Shown in pieces: positions 1 to 8,121 of a DNA stretch of 36,694 nt. The stretch is from NCBI GenBank assembly GCA_900314395.1, contig OMVB01000146.1, forward strand, positions 1-36,694. Reading direction: 5' to 3'. The stretch comes from an uncultured Prevotellaceae bacterium. Its GTDB lineage: Bacteria > Bacteroidota > Bacteroidia > Bacteroidales > UBA932. How positions within the stretch are numbered: position 1 is the stretch's first letter; each line of letters begins with the position of its first letter. The notes below the pieces were generated by a model. It searched no databases. It was not told where the DNA came from and saw only the letters and a program-made list of their open reading frames with translations. Made by a program: the position numbers and the translations under genes.

Positions 1-40
1 CTGCAAGCTCATCGTATCGTTCTTTAGACAGATATTCCAT
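1..40 (-). CDS. Start of a leftward gene, cut by the window edge
   Basis: An ATG on the minus strand (38-40) opens a frame of 13 codons reading MEYLSKERYDELA before the window ends. A perfect minus-strand -7 box TATATTTG (45-52) lies four bases upstream of the ATG, the same spacing as at two other genes in this window, which supports a real start. The opening resembles the N-terminus of GreA-type transcription elongation factors, but 13 residues are too few to name the product. Confidence 0.5.
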   Translation of the reverse strand, partial: MEYLSKERYDELA

Positions 41-44
41 AGAA

Positions 45-52
45 CAAATATA
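45..52 (-). promoter_or_regulatory. -7 box of the partial leftward gene
   Basis: Read on the minus strand this is TATATTTG, an exact match to the Bacteroidota -7 consensus TAnnTTTG. Only four bases separate it from the ATG, so the transcript would start at or beside the start codon. No clear -33 TTTG is visible 19-21 bases upstream. Confidence 0.55.
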
Positions 53-185
53 GTTATTTTTGCAGATAATGTGTAATTTTACATCGTAAAACCCTGTTCT
101 AATTTTACGACGCGATAAAAATGCAAGCAATAAGCGACAAATCATTCAAAGACAGACTTGGCGAGTATCTTTTAGAGGCACTCTT

Positions 186-216
186 TTTGAGAAGTTGCGG
201 ATATTGACTATTTTTG
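186..216 (+). promoter_or_regulatory. Promoter of the DUF1349 lipoprotein gene
   Basis: TTTG at 186-189, a 19-base spacer and TATTTTTG at 209-216 match the Bacteroidota housekeeping promoter exactly. Transcription would start near 221-224, leaving a leader of about 40 bases before the ATG at 262. Confidence 0.65.
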
Positions 217-261
217 CGCCGGAAAACCTACAAATAGCAGAGCTAATAATCTGGAAAACAA

Positions 262-999
262 ATGAAACTAAGTAAAGCATTATCGGCAGTGAGCATTTGC
301 CTGATGGCAATGTCCTGCGGCAACGAAGCGGCAAATACAGCAGAAGACAATTTCGCTGACAGCGTAGCATCGGCACTGGAAAATGGTGGAAAAGTAGATC
401 TGACGGCCTTCCAGTGGACACGTGAGCCGGGAGCATATTCAATAGAAGGTGACACTCTAACCATCACAACGGCCCCTCATACAGACCTTTGGCAGCGCAC
501 CTACTATCATTTCCGTAATGACAACGCTCCCGTTTTCCAGATACAGACAAAAGAGCAATACTTCAGCTTTGTGGTAAAGACAGATTTCACCCAGAGCCAC
601 CAGCGCTTTGACCAGTGCGGCGTGGTGATGTATCTGGATAGCGACAACTGGCTAAAGGGCTCCGTAGAGTTCGAGAACGAGCAGTTTCAGCACCTTGGCA
701 GCGTGGCCACCAACAACGGCTATTCAGACTGGGCTACAACAGCCATTCCTGCCGATGTCAAAACCACGTGGTACCGTTTCTCCCGCAGGGCCGACGACTA
801 CTGCATTGAGTGTTCAGCCGATGGCATAAACTTCAGCCAGATGCGCATCTGCCACATGTACGCCGGTGCCGATAAGATAAGCTTTGGCGTATACGCCTGC
901 TCTCCTGAGGAATCTTCATTCACTGCTAGATTCACGGACATGAAGATTACAGAGTGCATGTGGAAGGCCCATGACGGGCAGCAGCCTGACGAAGAATAA
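262..999 (+). CDS. DUF1349-family lipoprotein (concanavalin-like fold)
   Basis: A 245-residue protein with a lipoprotein signal: a hydrophobic stretch at residues 5-18 ends in a lipobox-like AMSC with the lipidated Cys at about 19. The rest (about 50-235) resembles DUF1349, the family of yeast 'regulation of enolase 1' proteins, which have a beta-sandwich lectin/glucanase-like fold; segments such as QCGVVMYLDSDNWLKGSVEF are typical. It is probably an exported, membrane-anchored protein that may bind carbohydrate, but its substrate is not evident. A well-formed promoter lies upstream. The next gene starts 7 bases after its stop, suggesting co-transcription with the MFS transporter and possibly a role in uptake of the same nutrient. 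Confidence 0.85.
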   Translation: MKLSKALSAVSICLMAMSCGNEAANTAEDNFADSVASALENGGKVDLTAFQWTREPGAYSIEGDTLTITTAPHTDLWQRTYYHFRNDNAPVFQIQTKEQYFSFVVKTDFTQSHQRFDQCGVVMYLDSDNWLKGSVEFENEQFQHLGSVATNNGYSDWATTAIPADVKTTWYRFSRRADDYCIECSADGINFSQMRICHMYAGADKISFGVYACSPEESSFTARFTDMKITECMWKAHDGQQPDEE

Positions 1000-1006
1000 T
1001 CGGCAA

Positions 1007-2191
1007 ATGACAGCGCCGAAGGAATATAATAAAACCAAAATTGCCTGTTACCTGGGTTTTGTGACCCAGGCCATTGTAGCCAATTTCACCCCGCTGCTCT
1101 TTGTGGCATTCCACAGGGAATATGGGGTCTCAATCGCGAGCCTGGCTCTCATTCCCGCGGTTTTCTATATAGTCCAGCTGGTCACCGATTTTCTTTGCGC
1201 CAAATTCAAGAATCTGGATTACCGCAAAAGCATAATCGTCTCCGAAGTGACATCGGCCCTTGGCCTCATCGGTCTGGCCTTTTTGCCATCGCTTTTTTCT
1301 AATCCGATGGTGGGAATTCTCATCTGCGTATGCGTATATGCGGTGGGAAGCGGCCTCATTGAAGTCCTTTGCAGCCCGATAATCGAGGCCTGCCCTTTCC
1401 CGAACAAAGAGGGAATGATGAGCCTGCTGCACTCTTTTTACTGCTGGGGCGCAGTGGGCGTAATTCTTGGTTCTACGCTGTTCTTTACCATTTTTGGCCT
1501 TGATAACTGGCGAATCCTTGCCTGCATTTGGGCGCTCATTCCCCTTTACAATATTTTAAATTTTGCCACCTGTCCGATAGAGCCCATTGTTCCTGATGCC
1601 GATGGTGGCATGACCATGGGCCAGCTCCTAAAGAACCGGCAATTTTGGATTTTCATCCTTCTCATGGTGGCCGCCGGCGCATCGGAAAGTTCGATGGCCC
1701 AGTGGACATCGGCCTTCGCAGAAATGTCTTTGGGCGTTGACAAGGCGATAGGGGACTTGGCCGGCCCTTGCGGCTTCGCCTTCTGTATGGGCCTGGGACG
1801 GCTTTGGTACGGAAAGAAAGGCCAGAGCGTAGACCTCAGGACTTATATGACCTGGGCCGGGCTACTCTGCTTTGCAGCCTATCTGACAGCCTCCCTTTCA
1901 CCTCTTCCAATCGTTGCTTTTGCAGGCTGCATGGTAAGCGGCCTGGCCGTTGGCATCATGTGGCCTGGGGCCATCAGTCTTACATCGGCCCGTATGCCTG
2001 GTGGCGGCACGGCTCTTTTCGCGCTTCTGGCATTGGCCGGGGATATGGGCGGCACCCTTGGCCCCTCGCTTGTTGGAATCTTCACAGAAACAAGCCGGAA
2101 CAGCATTCAGGGCGGCCTTCTCGCGGCCTGCATCTTCCCGGTGCTGCTGGTTGTAAGCCTTCTTTTTATTAAGAAAAGCTTTGGGAAATAA
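1007..2191 (+). CDS. Major facilitator superfamily (MFS) transporter
   Basis: 394 residues with about 12 hydrophobic segments and the usual MFS two-half layout, with a hydrophilic loop near residues 195-205. The frame opens at 971 inside the preceding gene, but ATG 1007, just after that gene's stop, gives a natural N-terminus leading straight into the first helix, so I prefer it. Its relatives are the sugar-type MFS permeases (FucP-like or YbjJ-like), an inference from general appearance; the substrate cannot be read from sequence. The nitroreductase-like gene follows after 21 bases. Together with the upstream DUF1349 lipoprotein this looks like a small transport operon. Confidence 0.85.
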   Translation: MTAPKEYNKTKIACYLGFVTQAIVANFTPLLFVAFHREYGVSIASLALIPAVFYIVQLVTDFLCAKFKNLDYRKSIIVSEVTSALGLIGLAFLPSLFSNPMVGILICVCVYAVGSGLIEVLCSPIIEACPFPNKEGMMSLLHSFYCWGAVGVILGSTLFFTIFGLDNWRILACIWALIPLYNILNFATCPIEPIVPDADGGMTMGQLLKNRQFWIFILLMVAAGASESSMAQWTSAFAEMSLGVDKAIGDLAGPCGFAFCMGLGRLWYGKKGQSVDLRTYMTWAGLLCFAAYLTASLSPLPIVAFAGCMVSGLAVGIMWPGAISLTSARMPGGGTALFALLALAGDMGGTLGPSLVGIFTETSRNSIQGGLLAACIFPVLLVVSLLFIKKSFGK

Positions 2192-2212
2192 TAATTATTC
2201 TATATTTTAATT

Positions 2213-2878
2213 ATGACAGAACTTGAAGCAATTAAGGCGCGCCACGCGGTGCGGAAGTATTTGGATCGGTCCATTGAGGCATCGGCTGTGCAAACACTTA
2301 AAACAGAGATAGATAGCGTAAATGCAGAGAGCGGCCTGCACATTCAGCTGGTCCTGGAAGAGCCCAAGGCTTTTGCCAGCGGCGTCCTGAAATACGGGGC
2401 CTTCTCCGGGGTTAAGAATTACCTTGTCATGGCCGGCCCAAAGGGAGCCGAAGAAAAGATTGGCTACTACGGGGAAAAACTGGTCCTGCTGGCCCAGACC
2501 CTTGGCCTTAACAGTTGCTGGGTTGGCCTTACATTCAAGAAAATCCAGGACGCTTTTTCCCTTGCCGATGGTGAGGAGGTTTTCTGCCTGATTGCCCTTG
2601 GCTACGGTCAGGATCAAGGAAAGCAGCACCCCCTGAAGCCCTTGGAAAAATTCTATGAAGCCGAAGGAGTGCTGCCGGAATGGTTCAAAGCCGGTTTGGA
2701 AGCTGCGCTTCTTGCGCCCACTGCCGTAAACCAGCAGAAATTCAAGTTTATCCTTAAGGGAAGCCAGGTAGAAACCAAGACCTCATTCTCCATGGTAGGC
2801 TACACCCAGATAGACCTTGGCATAGTCAAGTACAATTTTGAGGTTGGCGCCGGACGGGAAAACTTCTCTTGGAAATAA
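2213..2878 (+). CDS. Nitroreductase-family FMN oxidoreductase
   Basis: 221 residues of the nitroreductase superfamily (TM1586-like branch). The N-terminal IKARHAVRKY motif is the flavin-phosphate-contacting Arg-x-x-Arg segment. The middle holds YYGEKLVLLAQTLGLNSCWVGL, and ALLAPTAVNQQKFKF near residue 165 is the second flavin-binding strip typical of the single-chain pseudo-dimeric type. Such enzymes use NAD(P)H to reduce nitro compounds, quinones or flavins; the natural substrate is unknown. It is the last gene of the rightward group and converges on the alcohol dehydrogenase gene, with 6 bases between the two stops and no visible hairpin terminator. Confidence 0.85.
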   Translation: MTELEAIKARHAVRKYLDRSIEASAVQTLKTEIDSVNAESGLHIQLVLEEPKAFASGVLKYGAFSGVKNYLVMAGPKGAEEKIGYYGEKLVLLAQTLGLNSCWVGLTFKKIQDAFSLADGEEVFCLIALGYGQDQGKQHPLKPLEKFYEAEGVLPEWFKAGLEAALLAPTAVNQQKFKFILKGSQVETKTSFSMVGYTQIDLGIVKYNFEVGAGRENFSWK

Positions 2879-2884
2879 ACTCAT

Positions 2885-4048
2885 TTACAGACTAGCTACA
2901 AGGATATCCTTGATTGCTTTTTCATCCAGTGGAACATAGGCCTGGTCAAGACCTTCGTTTACTGCAATGTGATGGGCAATCTCGTCCAGACGGCTGTCGT
3001 CTATGCCAACGCTGCGGAGGGTCATGGGTATGCCGATGGATTCAAAGAACTCATAAGTCTTGTCTATGGCCTTGCCTGCGATTTCCCATTTGTCAAGAGT
3101 TGGATCGATGCCGAATACATTGATGCCATATTTTACAAAGCGGCCGATGGTGCGCTCACTAAGGATATGCTTCATCCAGCGGGGTGTGATGATGGCCAGG
3201 CCCTCTCCGTGTGTGATGTCGTAATATGCGCTAAGGGCATGCTCAATGCCGTGGCAGGGCCAGCCGGACTGGCTGTTTCCAAGGGAAAGGATGCGGTTGC
3301 AGCCGTAGGTGCAGCAGAGCATCATTTCTGCGCGGGCCGTGTAGTCCTCCGGGTTCTCTATACACTTGCGGCCGTTAACCATTAGGCTGCGGAACATGCT
3401 CTCGCAGAAACCGTCGTTAAGAAGGGTTGCATCCTCTACAAAGTACTGCTCCATGACGTGGTTCATGGCATCGGCAATACCGGCGGCCGTCTGCTTCTTT
3501 GAAACGGTGAATGTGTATGTAGGGTCCAGGAAGGAAGCAACCGGGTAGAGTAGCGGATCTATATAACCAATCTTGTCATTGGTTTCTGTGCGGGAGATAA
3601 CTCCGCCGGCGTCAAACTCGCTGCCGGTTGCGGCAAGGGTGAGGATATCCACTATCGGCAGTGCTGCCTTGGCCTTCACTTTATATGAAATGAGGTCCCA
3701 GGGGTCTCCGTCGTAGCAGGCGCCGGCTGCAATGGCCTTTGAGCAGTCAAGTACGCTTCCGCCGCCAACGGAGAGGATAACGTCAATCTTGTGCTCCTTG
3801 CAAAGGCGTACGCCGTCCAGCACGCTGGGGTCATACTTGGGGTTGGGCTGGATGCCGGGAAGCTCTACAATCTCAAAGTCTTTCATCAGCTCCAGCACCT
3901 TCTGGTACAGGCCAATCTTCTTGATGCTGCCACCTCCGTAAGTCAGGAGAACCTTTTTTCCAAGCGGAGCCATCACCTTTGGAAGCTTTTCAACTACGTC
4001 TTTTCCAAAAATAAGGCGGGTAGGGGTACAATACTCAAAGTTCTGCAT
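2885..4048 (-). CDS. Iron-containing alcohol dehydrogenase (YqhD/BDH type)
   Basis: 387 residues of the group III, metal-dependent alcohol dehydrogenase family, close to NADPH-dependent YqhD and clostridial butanol dehydrogenases. The dinucleotide site is GGGSVLDCSKAIAAG. Candidate metal ligands are the Asp and His in ADAMNHVMEQY and the two His in CHGIEHALSAYYDITHGEG. It probably reduces aldehydes to alcohols in the cytoplasm for redox balance or detoxification. The frame extends upstream to 4147, but the family's normal start MQNFEYCTPTRLIFG begins at 4048, and a near-consensus -7 box (4077-4084) lies 28 bases above it, so the longer start is unlikely. Confidence 0.92.
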   Translation of the reverse strand: MQNFEYCTPTRLIFGKDVVEKLPKVMAPLGKKVLLTYGGGSIKKIGLYQKVLELMKDFEIVELPGIQPNPKYDPSVLDGVRLCKEHKIDVILSVGGGSVLDCSKAIAAGACYDGDPWDLISYKVKAKAALPIVDILTLAATGSEFDAGGVISRTETNDKIGYIDPLLYPVASFLDPTYTFTVSKKQTAAGIADAMNHVMEQYFVEDATLLNDGFCESMFRSLMVNGRKCIENPEDYTARAEMMLCCTYGCNRILSLGNSQSGWPCHGIEHALSAYYDITHGEGLAIITPRWMKHILSERTIGRFVKYGINVFGIDPTLDKWEIAGKAIDKTYEFFESIGIPMTLRSVGIDDSRLDEIAHHIAVNEGLDQAYVPLDEKAIKDILVASL

Positions 4049-4076
4049 ATCTTTTGGTTTTATATTATCAATAATG

Positions 4077-4084
4077 CAAATATG
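4077..4084 (-). promoter_or_regulatory. Candidate -7 box of the alcohol dehydrogenase gene
   Basis: The minus strand reads CATATTTG, one base off TAnnTTTG, placing the transcript start inside the longer frame and supporting the ATG at 4048. No good -33 element is visible. Confidence 0.4.
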
Positions 4085-4170
4085 GGAATAATCTGTCAGA
4101 ATTCTTTTCATATTTTCCTGTTTATTATACCAATTCTGCAGAAACATGTAATTTGCTGGATTCTATTTGC

Positions 4171-4178
4171 TATATTTG
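4171..4178 (+). promoter_or_regulatory. -7 box of the TonB receptor gene
   Basis: TATATTTG, a perfect TAnnTTTG, ends seven bases before the ATG at 4186. It implies a leader of only a few bases or none, and rules out the longer frame start at 4153, which lies upstream of it. Confidence 0.6.
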
Positions 4179-4185
4179 CGGTATT

Positions 4186-6186
4186 ATGAAAAAGTTATTG
4201 GCAATAGTGTTTTTTGCGGTGCTGTGCGTTCAGATGCGCGCTCAGATAGATACGACCGGTATTTACGGAGAGCGTAAGGACTCCTTGGACGCGGCCGTGT
4301 TCGTAGCCCGCAACGATGCCAATTACCTTTCCAAAGGCAAAACCCTTCGCACGGAAGTGATATCGTCTGCCGGCCTAATGAAGATGGCCTGCTGCAACCT
4401 TGCAGAGAGTTTTGAGAACTCTGCCAGCGTAACTGTCGGTTACGCCGATGCTACTACCGGCGCCCGCCAGATACGCCTCCTGGGACTTTCCGGCATATAT
4501 ACGCAGATGCTGGACGAGAACCGTCCCACCATGCGTGGCATCACCGCTCCTTACGGATTGTCGTATATTCCAGGCCCATGGCTGGAGAGCATTCAGGTGG
4601 GAAAGGGCTCACCGTCGGTTGTGAACGGCACTGAGTCAATCACCGGCTCAATCAATCTGGAACACGCCAAGCCCACGGACGGCAAGCCCCTGTATCTTAA
4701 TGCTTCAGTGATGAACGACACCAAGACTGACTTCAACGTTGTTTCATCGCTGCAAGTATCTGATAATGTGTACACTGTGCTCATGGGCCACTTTGACGGC
4801 AACTTTCATAAGTACGACATGAACGATGACGGCTTCGCCGACGAACCGTCGCTCATGCAGGTTAACGTTGCGAACCGATGGCTCTGGTATTCTCCGAAGG
4901 TGCAGGTGCGCTTGGGCCTCAAATATGTTCATGACCGCCGTAAGGGCGGCCAGATTGAAGGCCCCTGGAAGTCCGATATAACAAACAATCTTGCCGATGC
5001 TTATATGAAGATAGGCTACGCCCTTGGCGACGACGGCTCTTCCAGCATCGCCCTTGTGGCTGATTATTCCCTACAGAAAACCAATTCATCCTTTGGCGGC
5101 AACCTTTATGACGCCCGTCAAAACAGCCTTTTTGCAAATTTTCTTTACCGCAATCAAATATCTGATGCCCACGACCTTACCATTGGTTTAAACACCACTT
5201 TGGACTGGATAAATGAAGATATTCTTGGCGCTGGCCAGCTGTATAACGGTTCAAGGCACAGCCTTTCCCAGATAGCCCCATATGCAGAGTATACTTACCG
5301 CAATGAGGATATACTTTCTGTTGTAGCGGGCTTCAGCGGAACGACTGTTCCGGATTACGGCTTCTATCCTGTCCCGCGCCTTACAGTCAAGTACCAGCCG
5401 TCGGAGCCGCTGGTACTGCGCCTTAACGGGGGCAGGGGACTGCGCTTTACCAATCCTGTTGCAGACAACATCGGCATTATGTCCACGGGAAAAACATTTA
5501 CCGGAGACCTGAGCCGCAGGCTCCTGGAAGATGCATGGACCTTCGGCGGCAATGCAACATGGTATTTTGACGAAAGCACTTACCTTAGCCTGGATTACTT
5601 CAACACCAGGTTTGCATCGGCGCTGTTTGCAGACAGGGAAGGACCCGTGATTGATCTGTACGACTTGGACGGCCACAAGGCCTGGTCCCGGAATTTACAG
5701 GCAGACTTCAACTGTGAGCCGCTGAACCACCTGACACTCACTCTTACCGGCCGTTACACAGATGCCAAGGCTTGGCAGCCTTCCACCGGTAAAGTGAGGG
5801 AAATGCCACTTACATCCCGTTTCAAGGCAGTTTTTAACGCCCAGTACAAGCTCGGTGCCAACAGGTGGATATTCGACTTCACGGCTTCCCTCGTCGGCCC
5901 TTCAAGGGTGTATGACTTCATGAAAACCATGAGGGATGACGACGGAGACCTTCTTTACCCGGACGGCCGCACAAAAGCATATCCTTTGCTGTATGCCCAG
6001 GTGACAAGGCGCTTCAGCGGGTTCGATGTTTACGTGGGAGCTGAGAACCTTACCGGCTCAATGCAGATGCATCCTGTTGCAAGTGCCCATAACCCTTATT
6101 CGCAGGACTTCGACGCGGCTTCCGTTTGGGGGCCCCTGATGGGAGCGAAGTTTTATGCGGGAATACGTATAACTGTTTGGAAATAA
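4186..6186 (+). CDS. TonB-dependent outer-membrane receptor, probably for a metal or metallophore
   Basis: 666 residues: a signal peptide (about 1-19, ending QMRAQ), a plug domain (about 50-165) with a RQIRLLGLSG motif, and a beta-barrel ending in an aromatic-rich strand (GIRITVWK). There is no CarboxypepD_reg or SusC-like N-terminal domain, and the length is near 670, like siderophore, metal or vitamin receptors rather than SusC glycan importers. The next gene, 13 bases downstream, encodes a periplasmic HMA metal-binding protein, which points to copper or another soft metal; this is inference from context. The start at 4186 is chosen because the promoter box ends at 4178. Confidence 0.88.
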   Translation: MKKLLAIVFFAVLCVQMRAQIDTTGIYGERKDSLDAAVFVARNDANYLSKGKTLRTEVISSAGLMKMACCNLAESFENSASVTVGYADATTGARQIRLLGLSGIYTQMLDENRPTMRGITAPYGLSYIPGPWLESIQVGKGSPSVVNGTESITGSINLEHAKPTDGKPLYLNASVMNDTKTDFNVVSSLQVSDNVYTVLMGHFDGNFHKYDMNDDGFADEPSLMQVNVANRWLWYSPKVQVRLGLKYVHDRRKGGQIEGPWKSDITNNLADAYMKIGYALGDDGSSSIALVADYSLQKTNSSFGGNLYDARQNSLFANFLYRNQISDAHDLTIGLNTTLDWINEDILGAGQLYNGSRHSLSQIAPYAEYTYRNEDILSVVAGFSGTTVPDYGFYPVPRLTVKYQPSEPLVLRLNGGRGLRFTNPVADNIGIMSTGKTFTGDLSRRLLEDAWTFGGNATWYFDESTYLSLDYFNTRFASALFADREGPVIDLYDLDGHKAWSRNLQADFNCEPLNHLTLTLTGRYTDAKAWQPSTGKVREMPLTSRFKAVFNAQYKLGANRWIFDFTASLVGPSRVYDFMKTMRDDDGDLLYPDGRTKAYPLLYAQVTRRFSGFDVYVGAENLTGSMQMHPVASAHNPYSQDFDAASVWGPLMGAKFYAGIRITVWK

Positions 6187-6199
6187 AAAGATTAGAGAT

Positions 6200-6526
6200 A
6201 TGAAAAAGTACATTCTTATTGTTGTTATCGCCCTTCTGGGAATAGCCGCAGCATCGGCATATGCCGCAAAACCGAAGCCTAAGACAGAGACCGTTACTTA
6301 CGTAGTAAGCATGCACTGCCAGAACTGCGTGAACAAGATTACAGACAAGGTTTCCTTTATCAAAGGTGTCGATGATCTTAAGGTTTCACTTAAAGACAGG
6401 ACCGTTACCGTCAAGTACAATCCTGCAAAGGTAGAAGAGCAGAAGATAGTGGAAGCTATTGAAAAGCTTGGCTACACGGTAACTAAAAAGGAGCCCCTTA
6501 AAAAGGATGCTCCTCAAAAGTCTTAG
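6200..6526 (+). CDS. Periplasmic heavy-metal-associated (HMA) domain protein
   Basis: 108 residues: a signal peptide (1-23, ending SAYAA), a basic linker, then an HMA domain (about 31-97) with the metal-binding motif MHCQNC (Cys40 and Cys43). The fold is that of MerP, CopZ and Atx1, which bind Cu(I), Hg(II) or similar soft metals through the CxxC pair. The signal peptide puts it in the periplasm, where it could receive metal imported by the TonB receptor encoded 13 bases upstream. The lysine-rich tail (98-108) is low complexity. Its stop codon overlaps the stop of the convergent dipeptidase gene by four bases. Confidence 0.88.
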   Translation: MKKYILIVVIALLGIAAASAYAAKPKPKTETVTYVVSMHCQNCVNKITDKVSFIKGVDDLKVSLKDRTVTVKYNPAKVEEQKIVEAIEKLGYTVTKKEPLKKDAPQKS

Positions 6527-7992
6527 TCTGCGCAGTCCCTTACCGCTTTCAAAACCCGGAAGAAGTTACCGGACCAAATCTTTGTAATATCCTCGTCGTT
6601 AAAACCGGCTTCCAGGAGGCGTACGGTTAGGTTTATTACGTCGTTGTCTCCGTTAAGGCCCCAGCCACCGCCGCCACCGTCAAAGTCGCAGGAAATGCCC
6701 ACGTGGTCTATGCCGGCCACCTTTATGCAGTGCAACAGGTGCTCCATGGTGTCGTCTATAGTGGCGTTTTTCTTGTCCGGGCGCATATAGTTGGGAACAA
6801 TATATGTCATTACCAGCCCTCCTTTTTCTGCAAGCGCACGAATCTGGGAATCGGTAATGTTCCTGTCGTGTTTAAAGACGGCCATCGCCCCTGAATGGGA
6901 GCAGATAATTGGAGCTTTGCTGTATTTTATGCAGTCCCAGAATGTGCCGCTGCTGGTATGCGAAACATCCACCATTATCCCGTAGCGGTTCATTTCGCTT
7001 ACAACCTTGCGGCCAAATTCTGTAAGACCCAAAGTAGTGTCGGCACTGTGGGTGGAACTGTGGCAGATGGCGTTGTCGTACAGGTGGCTGAGGGTTATAT
7101 AAACCACGCCGCGCTCTGCATAATGCTTCACGTTATTGGCGTTATTTCCAATGCCGTATCCGTTCTCTATGCCAAGGAAAAAGGCTTTTTTGCCTTCCGC
7201 CTTCAGGCGCAGCGCATCTTCTTCTGTCTTGGCCAGTCCGCACCAGGCTTTGTTTTTGTCGATATCGGCCAGAATCTCATCAATGATTCCGTCGCACTTG
7301 GCTATGGCTTTAAGGGAAGAGGCATCGTCAAGCGGCCCCTGGCGCTGGTAGCTTATGAGCACGCGGCTGCTAAGATGTCCTTCCTGCATCTTCTGGAGAC
7401 TTATCTGGTTGTGCTGTCGCAGGCCAAGTTCATATCCGTCCTCGTAACAGCAGGGCAGGTCTCCATGAGCATCGATGGATAAAATATTGTCCATCAAGTA
7501 TTTAGCCTTTTTGAAAGTCTTTGCTTTCTTTGTCAGCACGCCGATGTTTTCCAAGGCCGCATCGTACCGCATAAGACCATTGTCGATTTCTTTGGAAAGT
7601 GTGGATGTGCCGGTGTGGGGAATATTCCTGTCCGTTACAGCTTTGTAGAAAAGGATACTGAATGTCGATCTCTCTTTCACCCATCCTTCCGGAATTGCCG
7701 CTCCATCCCACTGGGCGGCCATTTCCCTGAGGGCGGGGCCGTCTAAGGTCTCAGGAATTATTACGGCCTGGGCGCCTTGTTTTTGGATACTTGCTACCAG
7801 CGATGCGGCCTTGCTGCACTGGGGTACTGCTATAATAGGCACATCGGAAAACCCCGGGGTCTCAAGGGCATCGGTCTTTTCAAAAAGGGCCTTTACTTTA
7901 TCCGGGTAAACATTGTCCTGGGCAGAGGCGTGAATGCCTCCAAAAGCAAGTGAAATAGCGGCAAGCGCTGTAATAAATCTGGAAATTCCCAT
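6523..7992 (-). CDS. Secreted membrane dipeptidase, peptidase family M19
   Basis: 489 residues. A signal peptide (1-24, ending ASAQ) is followed by an N-terminal region of about 140 residues not found in the minimal M19 enzyme, then the M19 catalytic domain (about 165-485). Zinc-site motifs are visible in order: the HGD of SIDAHGDLP, the Glu of GIENG, the His of DVSHTSS and of ICSHSG, and the Asp of CDFDGG. M19 enzymes are binuclear zinc dipeptidases with loose specificity, including D-amino-acid-containing dipeptides, so a role in periplasmic peptide use or cell-wall recycling fits. It is divergent from the phosphate transporter gene and shares its 129-base upstream region. Confidence 0.9.
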   Translation of the reverse strand: MGISRFITALAAISLAFGGIHASAQDNVYPDKVKALFEKTDALETPGFSDVPIIAVPQCSKAASLVASIQKQGAQAVIIPETLDGPALREMAAQWDGAAIPEGWVKERSTFSILFYKAVTDRNIPHTGTSTLSKEIDNGLMRYDAALENIGVLTKKAKTFKKAKYLMDNILSIDAHGDLPCCYEDGYELGLRQHNQISLQKMQEGHLSSRVLISYQRQGPLDDASSLKAIAKCDGIIDEILADIDKNKAWCGLAKTEEDALRLKAEGKKAFFLGIENGYGIGNNANNVKHYAERGVVYITLSHLYDNAICHSSTHSADTTLGLTEFGRKVVSEMNRYGIMVDVSHTSSGTFWDCIKYSKAPIICSHSGAMAVFKHDRNITDSQIRALAEKGGLVMTYIVPNYMRPDKKNATIDDTMEHLLHCIKVAGIDHVGISCDFDGGGGGWGLNGDNDVINLTVRLLEAGFNDEDITKIWSGNFFRVLKAVRDCAD

Positions 7993-8014
7993 GTAAGTTT
8001 AAGTTTTTGGGATG

Positions 8015-8022
8015 CAAATATA
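8015..8022 (-). promoter_or_regulatory. -7 box of the M19 dipeptidase gene
   Basis: The minus strand reads TATATTTG, a perfect -7 box, 22 bases before the ATG at 7992. The -33 position would fall in the repeat-rich tract at 8038-8057, where no TTTG is present, so this promoter may need an activator or be affected by whatever binds the neighbouring repeats. Confidence 0.55.
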
Positions 8023-8037
8023 CATTTTTTCCTGAAT

Positions 8038-8057
8038 ATTATTCATGATTATTCATG
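8038..8057. repeat. Perfect tandem repeat of a 10-mer next to the PHO-like box
   Basis: ATTATTCATG occurs twice in immediate succession (8038-8047 and 8048-8057). It abuts the 7-4-7 direct repeat at 8056-8073. The 10-base period places both copies on the same DNA face, as expected of a protein-binding site, but slippage in AT-rich DNA could also produce it. Confidence 0.6.
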
Positions 8058-8073
8058 TTAAAATAATGTTAAA
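8056..8073 (+). promoter_or_regulatory. PHO-box-like direct repeat upstream of the transporter-regulator fusion gene
   Basis: Two perfect copies of TGTTAAA (8056-8062 and 8067-8073) are separated by ATAA, an 11-base period. OmpR/PhoB winged helices bind as head-to-tail dimers to such 7-base repeats with 4-base spacers (the E. coli pho box has this layout). The box ends 14 bases before the -33 TTG of the downstream promoter, a plausible activator position. Since the gene it precedes encodes a PhoB-type domain, autoregulation is the natural hypothesis; that step is inference. Confidence 0.5.
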
Positions 8074-8087
8074 TCTTAAAAACCGTA

Positions 8088-8117
8088 TTGCAAGTCTTTG
8101 CGATTTCAGTAAATTTG
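8088..8117 (+). promoter_or_regulatory. Promoter of the Na/Pi transporter-regulator gene
   Basis: TTG at 8088-8090, a 19-base spacer and TAAATTTG at 8110-8117 fit the Bacteroidota promoter. The ATG at 8122 is four bases after the -7 box, so the mRNA is probably leaderless. Confidence 0.65.
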
Positions 8118-8121
8118 CATC

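Noticed and set aside
121..207. A 28-codon frame upstream of the DUF1349 gene (begins MQAISDKSFKD)
   Set aside because: It overlaps the -33 element of the clear promoter at 186-216, has no promoter of its own, and is too short to support.
971..1006. Upstream start of the MFS transporter frame at 971
   Set aside because: It lies inside the preceding lipoprotein gene, and the extra residues are polar and unlike an MFS N-terminus; ATG 1007 follows that gene's stop.
5534..5541. CATGGACC inside the TonB receptor gene, resembling the palindrome loop core
   Set aside because: It encodes an Ala-Trp-Thr segment normal for TonB barrels, lacks the following TAYTWT and has no flanking inverted repeat.
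6489..6514. Small AGGAGC/GCTCCT hairpin at the end of the HMA protein gene
   Set aside because: Only six base pairs, a 14-base loop, no T-run, and it lies within the coding region, so it is not a convincing terminator.
7981..8121. Possibility that the -7 box CAAATATA at 8015-8022 belongs to the rightward gene
   Set aside because: TAnnTTTG is on the minus strand here; the rightward gene has its own box at 8110-8117.
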